From NCBI GenBank assembly GCA_965247705.1, contig CBDFHV010000059.1, positions 8,530 to 72,529 on the forward strand: a DNA stretch of 64,000 bases. Reading direction: 5' to 3'. Below the pieces are notes generated by a model that saw only the letters and a list, made by a program, of their open reading frames with translations, had not been told where the DNA came from and made no database searches. A program made the position numbers and the translations under genes. Of this stretch, positions 49,063-57,255 are shown piece after piece (position 1 is the stretch's first letter; each line of letters starts with the position of its first letter). The stretch is from CBDFHV01 sp965247705. GTDB taxonomy: Bacteria; Pseudomonadota; Alphaproteobacteria; Rhodospirillales; CAMCUA01.

Positions 49063-50055
49063 TCAAGCCCGGCCGGCCTCCTGGATCATCGCCGCCGTCG
49101 CCTTGAGCACGTCCATGTCCACCGGGTGACGGATGACGCAGGCGGGGGACAGAAGCAGGGGTCCGCCGGCGTTTTCCTCGATGGACCGGTCGATGTCGGC
49201 GCGCACCGCGTCGAGGTCGCGGTTGGTCAGATTGCTGCGCACGATGCCGCCGAAAACGGGGCGGGTGCCGCCGCTCCGGCGGTAATGGCCGAGGCTGGGC
49301 TCGGTTTCCCCGAAGTGCCAGTTCAGGGCCGTCACCGGGTAGGCCTTCAACATATCGAACATCACGTTCTCGCCGTGCATGTGCAGGACGTTGAGCCAGG
49401 CGGCGGGCGGCAGTGAGTCGAGTACAATCCGGTCGTAGGCCAGGCCGAAGGTCTCGTAGGCGGCTTGGTCCATCTGGTCGTAGGTGGATTGCTGGGTGGC
49501 AAACAGGACGCCGGCGCAGCCCGCCTCGACGGTGACCCGGGCGAAATCCGCGGTGACTTGGGCGATAGTTCCCAAGCCCCGGTGCAGGGCCTCCGGCGAT
49601 CCCTCCATATGGCCGGCCAGGGGGCCGCCGATGGCCTTGGCGGCCGTGGTCAGGGGCGAGAACACCGTTGCCAGGACGGGCGCCTCCCCGTCCACCAGGC
49701 GAACCAGCCGCGACAGATGGTCCAGCTCGCGCCCATAGGCGCCCAGGGTCACGTCCAGGCGATCGAGCGTGTCCCAGCCCTCCGGCGATGTCACCGCGGG
49801 CGTGATGACTTCCGACTGTCCGCCTTCGGCGACCGAGGAATGGTCGGGAACGCAGCGCCAGTCCTCGACGCAATAGAGGCCATTGGACATGGACTTGATC
49901 AGGTCCATCCCCGTTTCCCGGAAGAAGCTGGCGGTTTCCACCGCCAAGCGGACCGGGTCCTGGTCGACGTGGGGCAGGTGGGTCCAAAAGGCGAAGGGGA
50001 TGCGGTCCACTGGATCGCCGGCCAGCATTGCCTTGATGCGTTCGACACGGTCCAT
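49063..50055 (-). CDS. Uroporphyrinogen decarboxylase (URO-D) family protein
   Basis: 330 aa. The TIM-barrel of the URO-D family is seen in MDRVERIKAMLAGDPVDRIP followed by FAFWTHLPHVDQDPVRLAVE, GMDLIKSMSNGLYCVEDW, APVLATVFSPLTTAAKAIGG, TVEAGCAGVLFATQQSTYDQ, and NVLHMHGENVMFDMLKAYPV. The pathway HemE is usually longer and has a distinct N-terminus. This protein is more like URO-D-fold methyltransferases or decarboxylases found in catabolic islands, so I do not call it hemE. The start MDRVERIK is chosen as the fold begins there. It converges on the HyuA-HyuB fusion across the palindromic repeat. Confidence 0.75.
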   Translation of the reverse strand: MDRVERIKAMLAGDPVDRIPFAFWTHLPHVDQDPVRLAVETASFFRETGMDLIKSMSNGLYCVEDWRCVPDHSSVAEGGQSEVITPAVTSPEGWDTLDRLDVTLGAYGRELDHLSRLVRLVDGEAPVLATVFSPLTTAAKAIGGPLAGHMEGSPEALHRGLGTIAQVTADFARVTVEAGCAGVLFATQQSTYDQMDQAAYETFGLAYDRIVLDSLPPAAWLNVLHMHGENVMFDMLKAYPVTALNWHFGETEPSLGHYRRSGGTRPVFGGIVRSNLTNRDLDAVRADIDRSIEENAGGPLLLSPACVIRHPVDMDVLKATAAMIQEAGRA

Positions 50056-50148
50056 GTGTTGATTCCTCGCTGGCGGGGAGGGATCTCGGGGGATACAGGG
50101 AGCGGGGAGCGCTGACAAGGCCCGGCGGGGCCCGCACGGGGCGAATCG

Positions 50149-51537
50149 TCAGCCGGCGCCCATGACGGCGGGTTCGCAGTACTGGCGCCGTCGCTTGAGC
50201 CGGTCGCACAGGTTCTTTGCCGACCGGGCGCCCTCGATTGGGCCGGCGATAAGGCGGAAGTAGACACCTTTGCCGCGCCCCAGATCGATACGGCTGATCT
50301 GGTGCTCCAGGTTGCCGATGAGGGCCGAATGGGCCCGCCGGAACTGAGTCCAGCCCCGTTCCGCCGCCTGGCGGGAGCGGTAGGAGGCCAGATGGACGGC
50401 CGCTTGGGATCCCGAAGCCATGGTGGCCTTGCCTTCCGAGGACGCCTTCGGCGCCGCGGCGGCCCGCGCCCCTGGGGGCTGCATTCCCTTTTCGATCGCT
50501 TGGCGCTCGCGGGCATACTCGTCTGACGTGATCAGCCCGGAACCTTGAAGCTGCTCCAGGCGGCGCACCGAATCGGCGGCTTCCATCAAGCCCTTGGGCG
50601 GCTGGGCCGGCGGGGCCACGGCCACGGGCGCGGCGGGCATCAGGGCGTCAAGGATCATCGATCGCTCGGCCGAATGCTGGCTGATGGTGATCGCCCGCAT
50701 CTCGAGCGCCCTGCCGATGGCCCTGAGGCGGCCAGTGATCTGCGCGGCATTGGGAACCGGCCGATCGAGCCCGGCGGCGGGCGGCGGCGTGGTCAGGGGC
50801 ACAAGCGCCCCCAGATTGGACTGTCGCCGGGTGCCGAACTCTTCCGGCGTGATGAGCCCTTGATCGCGCAAGGCGCGCAGGGTGTTGAAGCGGCTGACGA
50901 TGGTCGCGTCGGCGTTGCCCAATTGGGGGACGCTGTTGGCGTTCTGCATCGCCGGGCTCGCGGATCCGGTGGCGGCCCGGGGCGGCATCCGCCCCAGCAT
51001 GGGACTGCTGGCCGGCTGGCCGGAAACCATGCCCATTGTGGGCGCATTGGGCGGCGGGTTGAACGGCATGGCACCGCTGGCGCCGGTGGCGGCGGACGTC
51101 GGCATGACGCCGCCGCCTTCGAGGAGCGCCAGGTTGACGCTGGCCAGCTCGGAGATGGGACGGTGGGACAATTCCCGGAGGACGAGCATCTGCTGGGTGT
51201 TGCTGGGGCGGATGGCCAGGACCGCCTCGTAGGATTGCCGCGCCTTGGTCAACTGGCCCGTGTTCTGGTAGAGGACACCGAGCCCCATGAGGGCCTGCAC
51301 GTCCCGGTCGTCCCGGCTCAGCGCCTTGTTGAAATGGGCCTCGGCCATGCCGTAGTTGCCCTTGGTAAGCTCGGCCAAGCCCAGTTCGGCCTCGTCGTTG
51401 CCGACAAATATGGGGCTGCTTACCCAGAACGTGGGATCGGCGACGCCGCCGGCGCCGCAAGCACCGAGGAGGCCCATGAGGCAACAGGCCGTCGCCAGAC
51501 GCAGGGCCATCCGCGGGCAGGGATTTCGCCGGATCAC
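50149..51537 (-). CDS. Lipoprotein with TPR repeats and C-terminal SPOR domain
   Basis: 462 aa. The signal with lipobox (MALRLATACCLMGLLGAC) directs it to the envelope. The GTG at 51537, with GAGGA five bases upstream, adds the basic leader MIRRNPCPR and is preferred to a TTG at 51555. TPR-like helices cover about residues 50-120 (GNDEAELGLAELTKGNYGMA, RQSYEAVLAIRPSNTQQML). A long Pro/Ala/Met-rich linker includes two short copies of a motif (LRDQGLITPEEFGTRRQ and LQGSGLITSDEYARERQ). The C-terminal ~75 residues are SPOR (VHLASYRSRQAAERGWTQFR), which binds denuded glycan strands at division sites. Role in envelope or division, by inference. Confidence 0.85.
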   Translation of the reverse strand: MIRRNPCPRMALRLATACCLMGLLGACGAGGVADPTFWVSSPIFVGNDEAELGLAELTKGNYGMAEAHFNKALSRDDRDVQALMGLGVLYQNTGQLTKARQSYEAVLAIRPSNTQQMLVLRELSHRPISELASVNLALLEGGGVMPTSAATGASGAMPFNPPPNAPTMGMVSGQPASSPMLGRMPPRAATGSASPAMQNANSVPQLGNADATIVSRFNTLRALRDQGLITPEEFGTRRQSNLGALVPLTTPPPAAGLDRPVPNAAQITGRLRAIGRALEMRAITISQHSAERSMILDALMPAAPVAVAPPAQPPKGLMEAADSVRRLEQLQGSGLITSDEYARERQAIEKGMQPPGARAAAAPKASSEGKATMASGSQAAVHLASYRSRQAAERGWTQFRRAHSALIGNLEHQISRIDLGRGKGVYFRLIAGPIEGARSAKNLCDRLKRRRQYCEPAVMGAG

Positions 51538-51668
51538 GCCGTCCTCATCCTCCAACCATCGGCCCCAGACCGCCGGGTCCCTCCGGACCCACCGATTCCC
51601 GAAGCCGAATCCTAGACCAAGTACGCCGTCCCGGCTAACAATTCCTTAAGCGCGTCCCGTTCCCCCGG

Positions 51669-52637
51669 TTATTCGCCGCCGCCGAGACAGCCCGTGCCGG
51701 GTCCCTTCGTCCGCATCCTCAGGTAGTGAGTGGAAAAAATTCCGTGCTCGCCGAGCAGGCACGGAATGCCAGAAATAATGGGAAACACCAGTGCGTCGTC
51801 GTCGCTGTAGAGGGCTTCTCCGGTGTCGATGAGCGGGGTTTTGGCGAACGGCGAGGCGTAGGGTGGGTCGGGGAACGGGGTGTCCGGGTCCGTGCTCAGG
51901 TCTTGGGGCCGCTTCGCGACGATGGTCAGGGCGGAGCGGTTGCGGGTGTTGACGTCGCCTTCGAACGGGCCGTGTTCGACCACGTCGTAGCCCAAGTCCT
52001 TCAAGGCGCCGGGAATATCCTTGATGTAGCGGTGGTGTTCGATCTGGGCCCGGGTCGCGTCGTCGCCGAACTGCCAGGACGGTTCGCGCAGCACCAGATA
52101 GCGCCGCGAGACCCGATAGAGTTCGGCCAGGATTTCCCGCTCCTTGTCCCGGTTGGGCTCGATGGCGTGGTTGGTGAACACGACGTCGAAGGCATCGGTG
52201 AGAATGGGGACGGCGAACAGGGAGCCTTGGAACAGCTTCAGGTCCGGCTGGCCATGGTCCCGCGCCCAGGCCTGCCCGTAGAGCAAACGGGACAGGACGA
52301 TGTCGAAGCCGTAGCGGTGCCGGGGTGGCCGCTCCATGGCGTTGAGGACGTTGCAGGCCAGGGTGGCTTCGCCAATGCCGGCGTCGAGGAGGGAATCCGG
52401 CCCAAGCCGGTCGAACATCTGAGCCAGTTTGCCGGCCGAGATTCGGTGCTGCTCGGCGACGAAGGCCTCCTTGGTGGTGCGCTGGATGTAGGAGCCCGCC
52501 TGCAGATCGTAGGACAGCATGATCGATAGCTCGTCGTTGCCGTCCAGGCCGCGGCTGTCGCGTACATGGGCAAGGATGTTGCGCCGTTCCGCATACAGCT
52601 TGCGCAGTTCCTCCGGGTCCAGGGTATAGCGGCTCAA
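51669..52637 (-). CDS. SAM-dependent methyltransferase with Trm112-like C-terminal tail
   Basis: 322 aa. SAM motifs: SLLDAGIGEATLACNVLNAM, YGFDIVLSRLLYGQAWARD, FDVVFTNHAIEPNRDKEREI, YLVLREPSWQFGDDATRAQ. The C-terminal piece (LIDTGEALYSDDDALVFPII, then SGIPCLLGEHGIF) resembles the Trm112 domain that activates some methyltransferases; zinc-binding cysteines are not obvious. A TTG start is used with GGGAG upstream. It is the last gene of the minus-strand glycan operon, following the relic GSCFA tail. Predicted acceptor: a nonulosonic-acid or other sugar, from context only. Confidence 0.75.
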   Translation of the reverse strand: MSRYTLDPEELRKLYAERRNILAHVRDSRGLDGNDELSIMLSYDLQAGSYIQRTTKEAFVAEQHRISAGKLAQMFDRLGPDSLLDAGIGEATLACNVLNAMERPPRHRYGFDIVLSRLLYGQAWARDHGQPDLKLFQGSLFAVPILTDAFDVVFTNHAIEPNRDKEREILAELYRVSRRYLVLREPSWQFGDDATRAQIEHHRYIKDIPGALKDLGYDVVEHGPFEGDVNTRNRSALTIVAKRPQDLSTDPDTPFPDPPYASPFAKTPLIDTGEALYSDDDALVFPIISGIPCLLGEHGIFSTHYLRMRTKGPGTGCLGGGE

Positions 52638-52649
52638 ATGTCTGCTCCC

Positions 52650-52715
52650 TCAGGATTCTGCGGGGTTCATGAACATGGTGTCGAACGGGGCCATTACCCG
52701 GTTGACGATTTCGGC
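52650..52715 (-). pseudogene. Relic C-terminal tail of a third GSCFA gene
   Basis: The 21-codon stretch VNRVMAPFDTMFMNPAES, ending in TGA, aligns with the C-termini of the two complete GSCFA proteins upstream (VGRVMALFDAMFVDPAETP and VRRVMALFDAMFVQGETS). It has no start or body of its own: its 5' end is buried in the 3' end of the methyltransferase gene that stops at 52694. This is what a deletion between tandem copies would leave. Not translated as far as can be seen. Confidence 0.75.
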
Positions 52716-53494
52716 CCGCCGGCCAAACGGAAGATGACCATGATGTTGCCCACCCTGTCCGTCATGGACGGGTGGATGTCGTGGCGGAACAGCACCTCTC
52801 GGGGCACGCCGTCGAACAGCATCAGGATGTCGTCGGCGCTCTCGAACCGGGTGCCGTCCAGCTTGATCGTCTTGACCCTGTTCAGTTCCTCGTTGCTCCA
52901 AGGGCTGTAGTAGCAGCCGATGGCCACGTAGGCGCCGGGCGCCGCCACGCGCAGGATCTCCCCGGCGACTCGGGGGTTGTCGCTGCTGTAGCCGAGGACG
53001 CCGCTGAGGATGACGACGTCGAAGCTTGCGTCCGGGTAGGGCATGTCGTGCATGTCCCCCAGGTCCACCAGGGCCGAATAGGAGATCAGGTCCAGTCCCC
53101 AGATATTGCGCGGCTCGAACCCCAGGGCCATGAGCGCGAAGAGTTCCGCCTCGGTGCGGGGGCCGACGGTCAGCACCCGCATGGTCTTGTGGTTCTTCAC
53201 GATGTGATCGATGCTGCGCAAGGGGCCGATAAGACGGCTTGGCCGGTCCAGGGTCACCGTGTCGGAAAGATTGTTCAGGTTGTGGGCAAGGGCGTTTTTG
53301 ATCACTCCCGGCCCCATCGCCTCCACAGTCTGGACGTCCTCCTCTCGAAGCCGCTTTAGGCGGACGGCGGACAGGAGGGCGCGGACATGGGGGATATGGA
53401 GCAACTGCGCCGGGTACTTGGACAGGAAGGCATTGATCATCCCCAGGTCGTCGGGCGTCAGTTCCAAGGAAAATCCCCGCTCGCCAGTGGTCAT
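52694..53494 (-). CDS. SAM-dependent methyltransferase
   Basis: 266 aa. N-terminal helical part (FSLELTPDDLGMINAFLSKY, RLKRLREEDVQTVEAMGPG). SAM-binding core: MRVLTVGPRTEAELFALMAL (an altered motif I), IWGLDLISYSALVDLGDMHD, ASFDVVILSGVLGYSSDNPR, APGAYVAIGCYYSPWSNEEL. The ATG overlaps the stop of the second GSCFA gene (ATGA). The C-terminal residues after VIFRLAGG run into the GSCFA-like tail in another frame, so the native 3' end may have been changed by recombination. Acceptor unknown; context suggests a glycan. Confidence 0.75.
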   Translation of the reverse strand: MTTGERGFSLELTPDDLGMINAFLSKYPAQLLHIPHVRALLSAVRLKRLREEDVQTVEAMGPGVIKNALAHNLNNLSDTVTLDRPSRLIGPLRSIDHIVKNHKTMRVLTVGPRTEAELFALMALGFEPRNIWGLDLISYSALVDLGDMHDMPYPDASFDVVILSGVLGYSSDNPRVAGEILRVAAPGAYVAIGCYYSPWSNEELNRVKTIKLDGTRFESADDILMLFDGVPREVLFRHDIHPSMTDRVGNIMVIFRLAGGPKSSTG

Positions 53495-54843
53495 GAACGC
53501 AACTCCGATTCCTTCACAAGATGTGGTTCGTCGTCGAGGGGTGTTTCTGCGGGGTCCACGAACATGGCGTCGAATAGGGCCATCACCCGGCCGACCGCGT
53601 GGGCCGAAACATGGCGCTGATCGGCCTCCCAGGCGTCCCGGGTGCAGGTCGTCACCAGTTCGTAGCTGGGGAAGTAGTGGACATCGGGCACGGTGTCGAC
53701 CAGGGACTCGGCGGCCGTGCGCAGCACCGCCTTCGAATGGGCGTTGGCGCTGATCACATGGTGTTCGCGGGCCCGGGTGGTGGCCATCAGGGGCACCGGC
53801 GAAACGCTGAGAATGACCGTGAAGTCGGGGTTGTGGGCGCGGACGATCTCGACGAACCGGCGGATGTTGGCGACGTTCTCGGCAACCGTCAGGACCCGGG
53901 GCCGGATGAACGGCAGCAGGGCGCCGCCCCGCGGGTTGCGGGACAGGACGCTGCCGTCGGGGACGTACTCCCAGCATTCATTGAGGCCGAGGGTCAGGAC
54001 GAACACGCGGCAGGCCTGCAAGGCCTCACGGCAGGAGGCCAGGTGCTGCTCGTAATCGGCGGCGTAGGCTTCGGGCGACACGAAGCCGACGCCCTCTCGG
54101 AACGGGTCGCAGTAGACACACGGATGCGGGGGGCCGCGATGGAGGGGCACCAGGAGGCGGGGCGTGGCCCGCTCGCCGAAGGCGCGCTCGGCCAGTTGGC
54201 GGAAGCTGGGGGTGTTGAACAAAGGGCCCCAATTGGCGCAATAGCGGGCGTCGACGCGGGCCGCGTCGTAGTCGCTCATGATCACCCCCCGGGCGATCCC
54301 TTCGCTTTCTTCCTCGCGCCTCACGTAGGCGAATCCCCGCCGCTGCAGGGCGACGGCGATTTCCGTGGCGAAACAGCTTCCCGCCGAGCCGACAGGGGTT
54401 CGCCGGTTGACGAGCGCCTTGTTCTGTACGACCGGTAAGGTCGCGTAGAGATCGTGGGCCGGGTTTCGTCGCGGGTTCGGCCAGAACACCGCGTCCGGGT
54501 TGGGCTTGGAGGCCGGGTTGTAGGTGTCGGCGTTGGCCGTCAGTTGGGTCCGGAATCCGGCCAGCTCTCTCAGCAGATGGGCCGGATCCAGTCGGAGGGC
54601 CGCCGGGTCGCGGCCGAGATCGCGCAACGTCTCGCCAATGGCGGCGATCAGGGTGCCGTGGGGATCGCCACCGTCCAGGCGGTCGCGCAGACGTGCCTTG
54701 ACCGCCATTCGGCTCGCCGGGTCGGCGAAGATGGCGTCGACGATCAGGAAGGCGAGCGGCGGCTCGATGGCGCCTTGTCGCCGGCCGATGACGAAGGTTG
54801 GAGGTGCGGCCTCCGTTGGGATACTGCGGACGGTCGGGCTCAT
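53491..54843 (-). CDS. GSCFA-domain protein, copy A (SGNH/GDSL-like)
   Basis: 450 aa. The GSCFA signature is TPVGSAGSCFATEIAVALQR. Further block residues: NWGPLFNTPSFRQLAERAFG, FVLTLGLNECWEYVPDGSVL, FVEIVRAHNPDFTVILSVSP and HYFPSYELVTTCTRDAWEAD, ending with DQRHVSAHAVGRVMALFDAM. The family is related to SGNH/GDSL hydrolases, which include O-acyl esterases and transferases of cell-surface glycans, but its own activity is undetermined. An N-terminal ~110-residue helical extension is present in both copies. It overlaps the PhyH-like gene upstream (ATGA) and the methyltransferase downstream (ATGA), so all three are translationally coupled. Confidence 0.85.
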   Translation of the reverse strand: MSPTVRSIPTEAAPPTFVIGRRQGAIEPPLAFLIVDAIFADPASRMAVKARLRDRLDGGDPHGTLIAAIGETLRDLGRDPAALRLDPAHLLRELAGFRTQLTANADTYNPASKPNPDAVFWPNPRRNPAHDLYATLPVVQNKALVNRRTPVGSAGSCFATEIAVALQRRGFAYVRREEESEGIARGVIMSDYDAARVDARYCANWGPLFNTPSFRQLAERAFGERATPRLLVPLHRGPPHPCVYCDPFREGVGFVSPEAYAADYEQHLASCREALQACRVFVLTLGLNECWEYVPDGSVLSRNPRGGALLPFIRPRVLTVAENVANIRRFVEIVRAHNPDFTVILSVSPVPLMATTRAREHHVISANAHSKAVLRTAAESLVDTVPDVHYFPSYELVTTCTRDAWEADQRHVSAHAVGRVMALFDAMFVDPAETPLDDEPHLVKESELRS

Positions 54844-55961
54844 GGCGGGCTGACGAACAGGCGGTTTACGTAGTCCCGGGGTGGCGCCAGCAGGCGCGGC
54901 GACAGGTGGTGGAGAAATCCCTGTCCCAAGGTCGCCGGAAACAGGGTCACCTGACGGCGCGGCGGCTGCATGTACGGAGAAACCCCATAGACCACCTGGC
55001 ACACCAGGCGATCCCGCGACACCGGCGCCAGCCCCTTGTGAATGCCCCGCGTGTTGACCAGCAGACGGCTGCCCTCGGGGCCGCAAAACAGGGTCGGCGA
55101 TCCTTCCAGACGGACGCGGGTCTCGTCGTCGGTCTTGCGCAATTGGTGGAAGAACCACTTGTGAAATTCCAGCCGACCGCCCGGCCAGCGCTCCCTGAGC
55201 GCGGCCACGTGACGCGGGTCGTGGGTGCGCGGATAGAAGGCGTGCGGGCCGCCGTCCTCGTCCACGTCGGTCAGATACACGAACAGTTTGCAGAACTGGT
55301 AGTCGGCCAGGTCGCGATGGAAAAGCTGTTCGTCGCACGCCACCCCCCAGCCGGCGAAGGACCACCATGCGGACATTCCCAGGATGGTGGGCGTCGCGCC
55401 CAGGTGATGGGCGACGAGGGCGAGGGTCGCGGGATCGTTGGCGATATTCAGCAGATGGGGGCAGCCGACGACCGTCGAGGTGAGGAAGTGGGCCCGGTGG
55501 TACTGGCGTGCATCGGCCAGCGAACAGGTCTCGAATTCCTGGTCGTCGAGAACCACGGAGCCTTCGAAGTGGCTGGCCATGTCGTCGGCGGTTGCTTGCG
55601 TCAGTGGCGGCAGACGAACAAAGCCTTCCCTGTCCATATCCGCCGTCAAGCCCGAAACGTCCGCATCGGTCGTCGGCGAACGGATCCCCATATCCTCGCG
55701 TACCAGACCGTCGACGGCGGACACGACCAGCGCTAGCAACTCGGCGCTCAGACTCTCAGCCACCCGGCTCATGGCCAATATCTGGCCGTTCCACATGTAA
55801 CCGAAGTCGGTGAGCCGCCTTGGGTCCAGGTCCAAGATGGCGCGCAGCGGCGCCAATTCCCTTTGGGTCAGCACCCGCCGCTGAAGACCCAGGTACCAGG
55901 ACAGGATGGCGTCCCGATTGGGGACGTTGTCGTAAAGATTTGCGTCGACGGCGGCAGTCAC
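54840..55961 (-). CDS. Phytanoyl-CoA dioxygenase (PhyH)-like Fe(II)/2-oxoglutarate oxygenase
   Basis: 373 aa. Metal-binding HxD in ACDEQLFHRDLADYQFCKLF, distal His in NTRGIHKGLAPVSRDRLVCQ with a following Arg for 2-oxoglutarate. The double-stranded beta-helix shows VYLTDVDEDGGPHAFYPRTH. These enzymes hydroxylate small molecules and lipids; some modify sugars and natural products. Residues 1-130 are helical and unassigned (MTAAVDANLYDNVPNRDAIL). It overlaps a GSCFA gene at both ends (ATGA each time). The paralogue just upstream (57256-58391) is broken, so this is the surviving copy. Confidence 0.85.
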   Translation of the reverse strand: MTAAVDANLYDNVPNRDAILSWYLGLQRRVLTQRELAPLRAILDLDPRRLTDFGYMWNGQILAMSRVAESLSAELLALVVSAVDGLVREDMGIRSPTTDADVSGLTADMDREGFVRLPPLTQATADDMASHFEGSVVLDDQEFETCSLADARQYHRAHFLTSTVVGCPHLLNIANDPATLALVAHHLGATPTILGMSAWWSFAGWGVACDEQLFHRDLADYQFCKLFVYLTDVDEDGGPHAFYPRTHDPRHVAALRERWPGGRLEFHKWFFHQLRKTDDETRVRLEGSPTLFCGPEGSRLLVNTRGIHKGLAPVSRDRLVCQVVYGVSPYMQPPRRQVTLFPATLGQGFLHHLSPRLLAPPRDYVNRLFVSPP

Positions 55962-57244
55962 GAAGTCTCTCCCTGCACGAACATGGCATCGAACAGGGCC
56001 ATGACCCGTCTGACGGCATCCCGGGACACATGGCGCTGGTCGCTATCCCACGGCTCGGACGTGCACTCGGTCACCGTCTCATAGCTGGGGAAATAGTGTA
56101 CGTCTCGATTGGATCGCACCACCTCCTCCGCCGCCACCCGCAGAACCGCCTTGGAGTGGGCGTTGGCGGTGACGACGTGATGGCTGTCGGCCCGGGTGGT
56201 GACCAGGAACGGCACGGGAGAGACGCTGACGATGACGGTGAAATCCCGGTTGTGGCCGCGAACCACGTCGATGAAGCGCTGGACCGCGGCGACGTTCTCC
56301 TCGACCGTCAGAACCCGGGGGCGCACCAGGGACAGGAAGTCCCTGTCCAGTGGGTTCCGCGACAATACGCTGCCGTCGGGGATGAACTCCCAACACTCGT
56401 TCAGTCCCAGGGTGATGACGAACACCCGGCTGCGAAGAAGCGCCTCGCGGACCGCGTTCGTGTGCCTGTCGTAGTTGGCCTCGTAGGCTTCCGGCGAGGC
56501 GAAATAGACGCCCTCCCGATAGGGGTCGGCGTAGAGGGTGCGGCCGTCAGGACCGGGAACCGCGATCAGCAGGCGGGGCAGGGCGCGCTCGCCGAAAGCC
56601 TTTTCGGCCAAGTGGGCGAAGCTTGGGGTGTTGAAAAGCAGCCCCCAGTTGGCGGGAAAGCGGGCGTAGGGGTTGTCGGCGTCATAGTCGCCCATCATCA
56701 CCCCGGTGGGGATGTCGTCCTCCTTTTCCGTCACCACGTAGTTGAACCCGCGCCGCTGCAGGGCGTAGGCGATTTCCATGGCGAAGCAGCTTCCAGCCGA
56801 GCCGATGGGAGTCTCCGGTCCCACCAGTCCCAGATTCTCGACTACGGGTAGGATGTCGAACAGGCCCTTGCCGCCGCGTTTCGGATTGGGCCAGAAGACG
56901 GCCTCGGGATTGGGCTTGCCGGTGGGGCGATAGGTCTCGGCGCTTTCCACAAGGCGGCGGCGCAAGTGATGGAGCGCCCGCCGGCGACCCGGCGGATCGA
57001 AGCGCAGGTTCTCCGGCAGCCGGCCAAGGCGGTCGAGGATCGCGTCAAGCCGATCGAATAGATGGGCGTAAGACGGAACCCCCTGTCCGCCGGCGGAAAT
57101 CTCGTCGCGCAGCCGCGTCATCAGGGCGGGCTCGCCTAAAGCATTAAGGACTTCGTTGACCGTATCGTCGGTCAGGGCACCGTCCATGTGGCCCAACAGC
57201 CGGACCTCAGCGTCGTCGTCGCGGCGATGGGGTGCGTCGTCCAT
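55958..57244 (-). CDS. GSCFA-domain protein, copy B (SGNH/GDSL-like)
   Basis: 428 aa. Signature TPIGSAGSCFAMEIAYALQR, then NWGLLFNTPSFAHLAEKAFG, FVITLGLNECWEFIPDGSVL, VIVSVSPVPFLVTTRADSHH and HYFPSYETVTECTSEPWDSD, ending DQRHVSRDAVRRVMALFDAM. It aligns with copy A over nearly its whole length, so they are duplicates. The ATG at 57244 is preferred, with GAGG eight bases upstream; another ATG at 57253 is possible. It follows the broken PhyH-like gene by 11 bases and overlaps the intact PhyH-like gene (ATGA). The PhyH-GSCFA-PhyH-GSCFA order shows a two-gene module repeated. Confidence 0.85.
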   Translation of the reverse strand: MDDAPHRRDDDAEVRLLGHMDGALTDDTVNEVLNALGEPALMTRLRDEISAGGQGVPSYAHLFDRLDAILDRLGRLPENLRFDPPGRRRALHHLRRRLVESAETYRPTGKPNPEAVFWPNPKRGGKGLFDILPVVENLGLVGPETPIGSAGSCFAMEIAYALQRRGFNYVVTEKEDDIPTGVMMGDYDADNPYARFPANWGLLFNTPSFAHLAEKAFGERALPRLLIAVPGPDGRTLYADPYREGVYFASPEAYEANYDRHTNAVREALLRSRVFVITLGLNECWEFIPDGSVLSRNPLDRDFLSLVRPRVLTVEENVAAVQRFIDVVRGHNRDFTVIVSVSPVPFLVTTRADSHHVVTANAHSKAVLRVAAEEVVRSNRDVHYFPSYETVTECTSEPWDSDQRHVSRDAVRRVMALFDAMFVQGETS

Positions 57245-57255
57245 TCTTGCCATCC

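Noticed and set aside
49063..50055. hemE (uroporphyrinogen decarboxylase)
   Set aside because: N-terminus and context do not fit the haem pathway; the protein is a URO-D-family relative in a catabolic setting.
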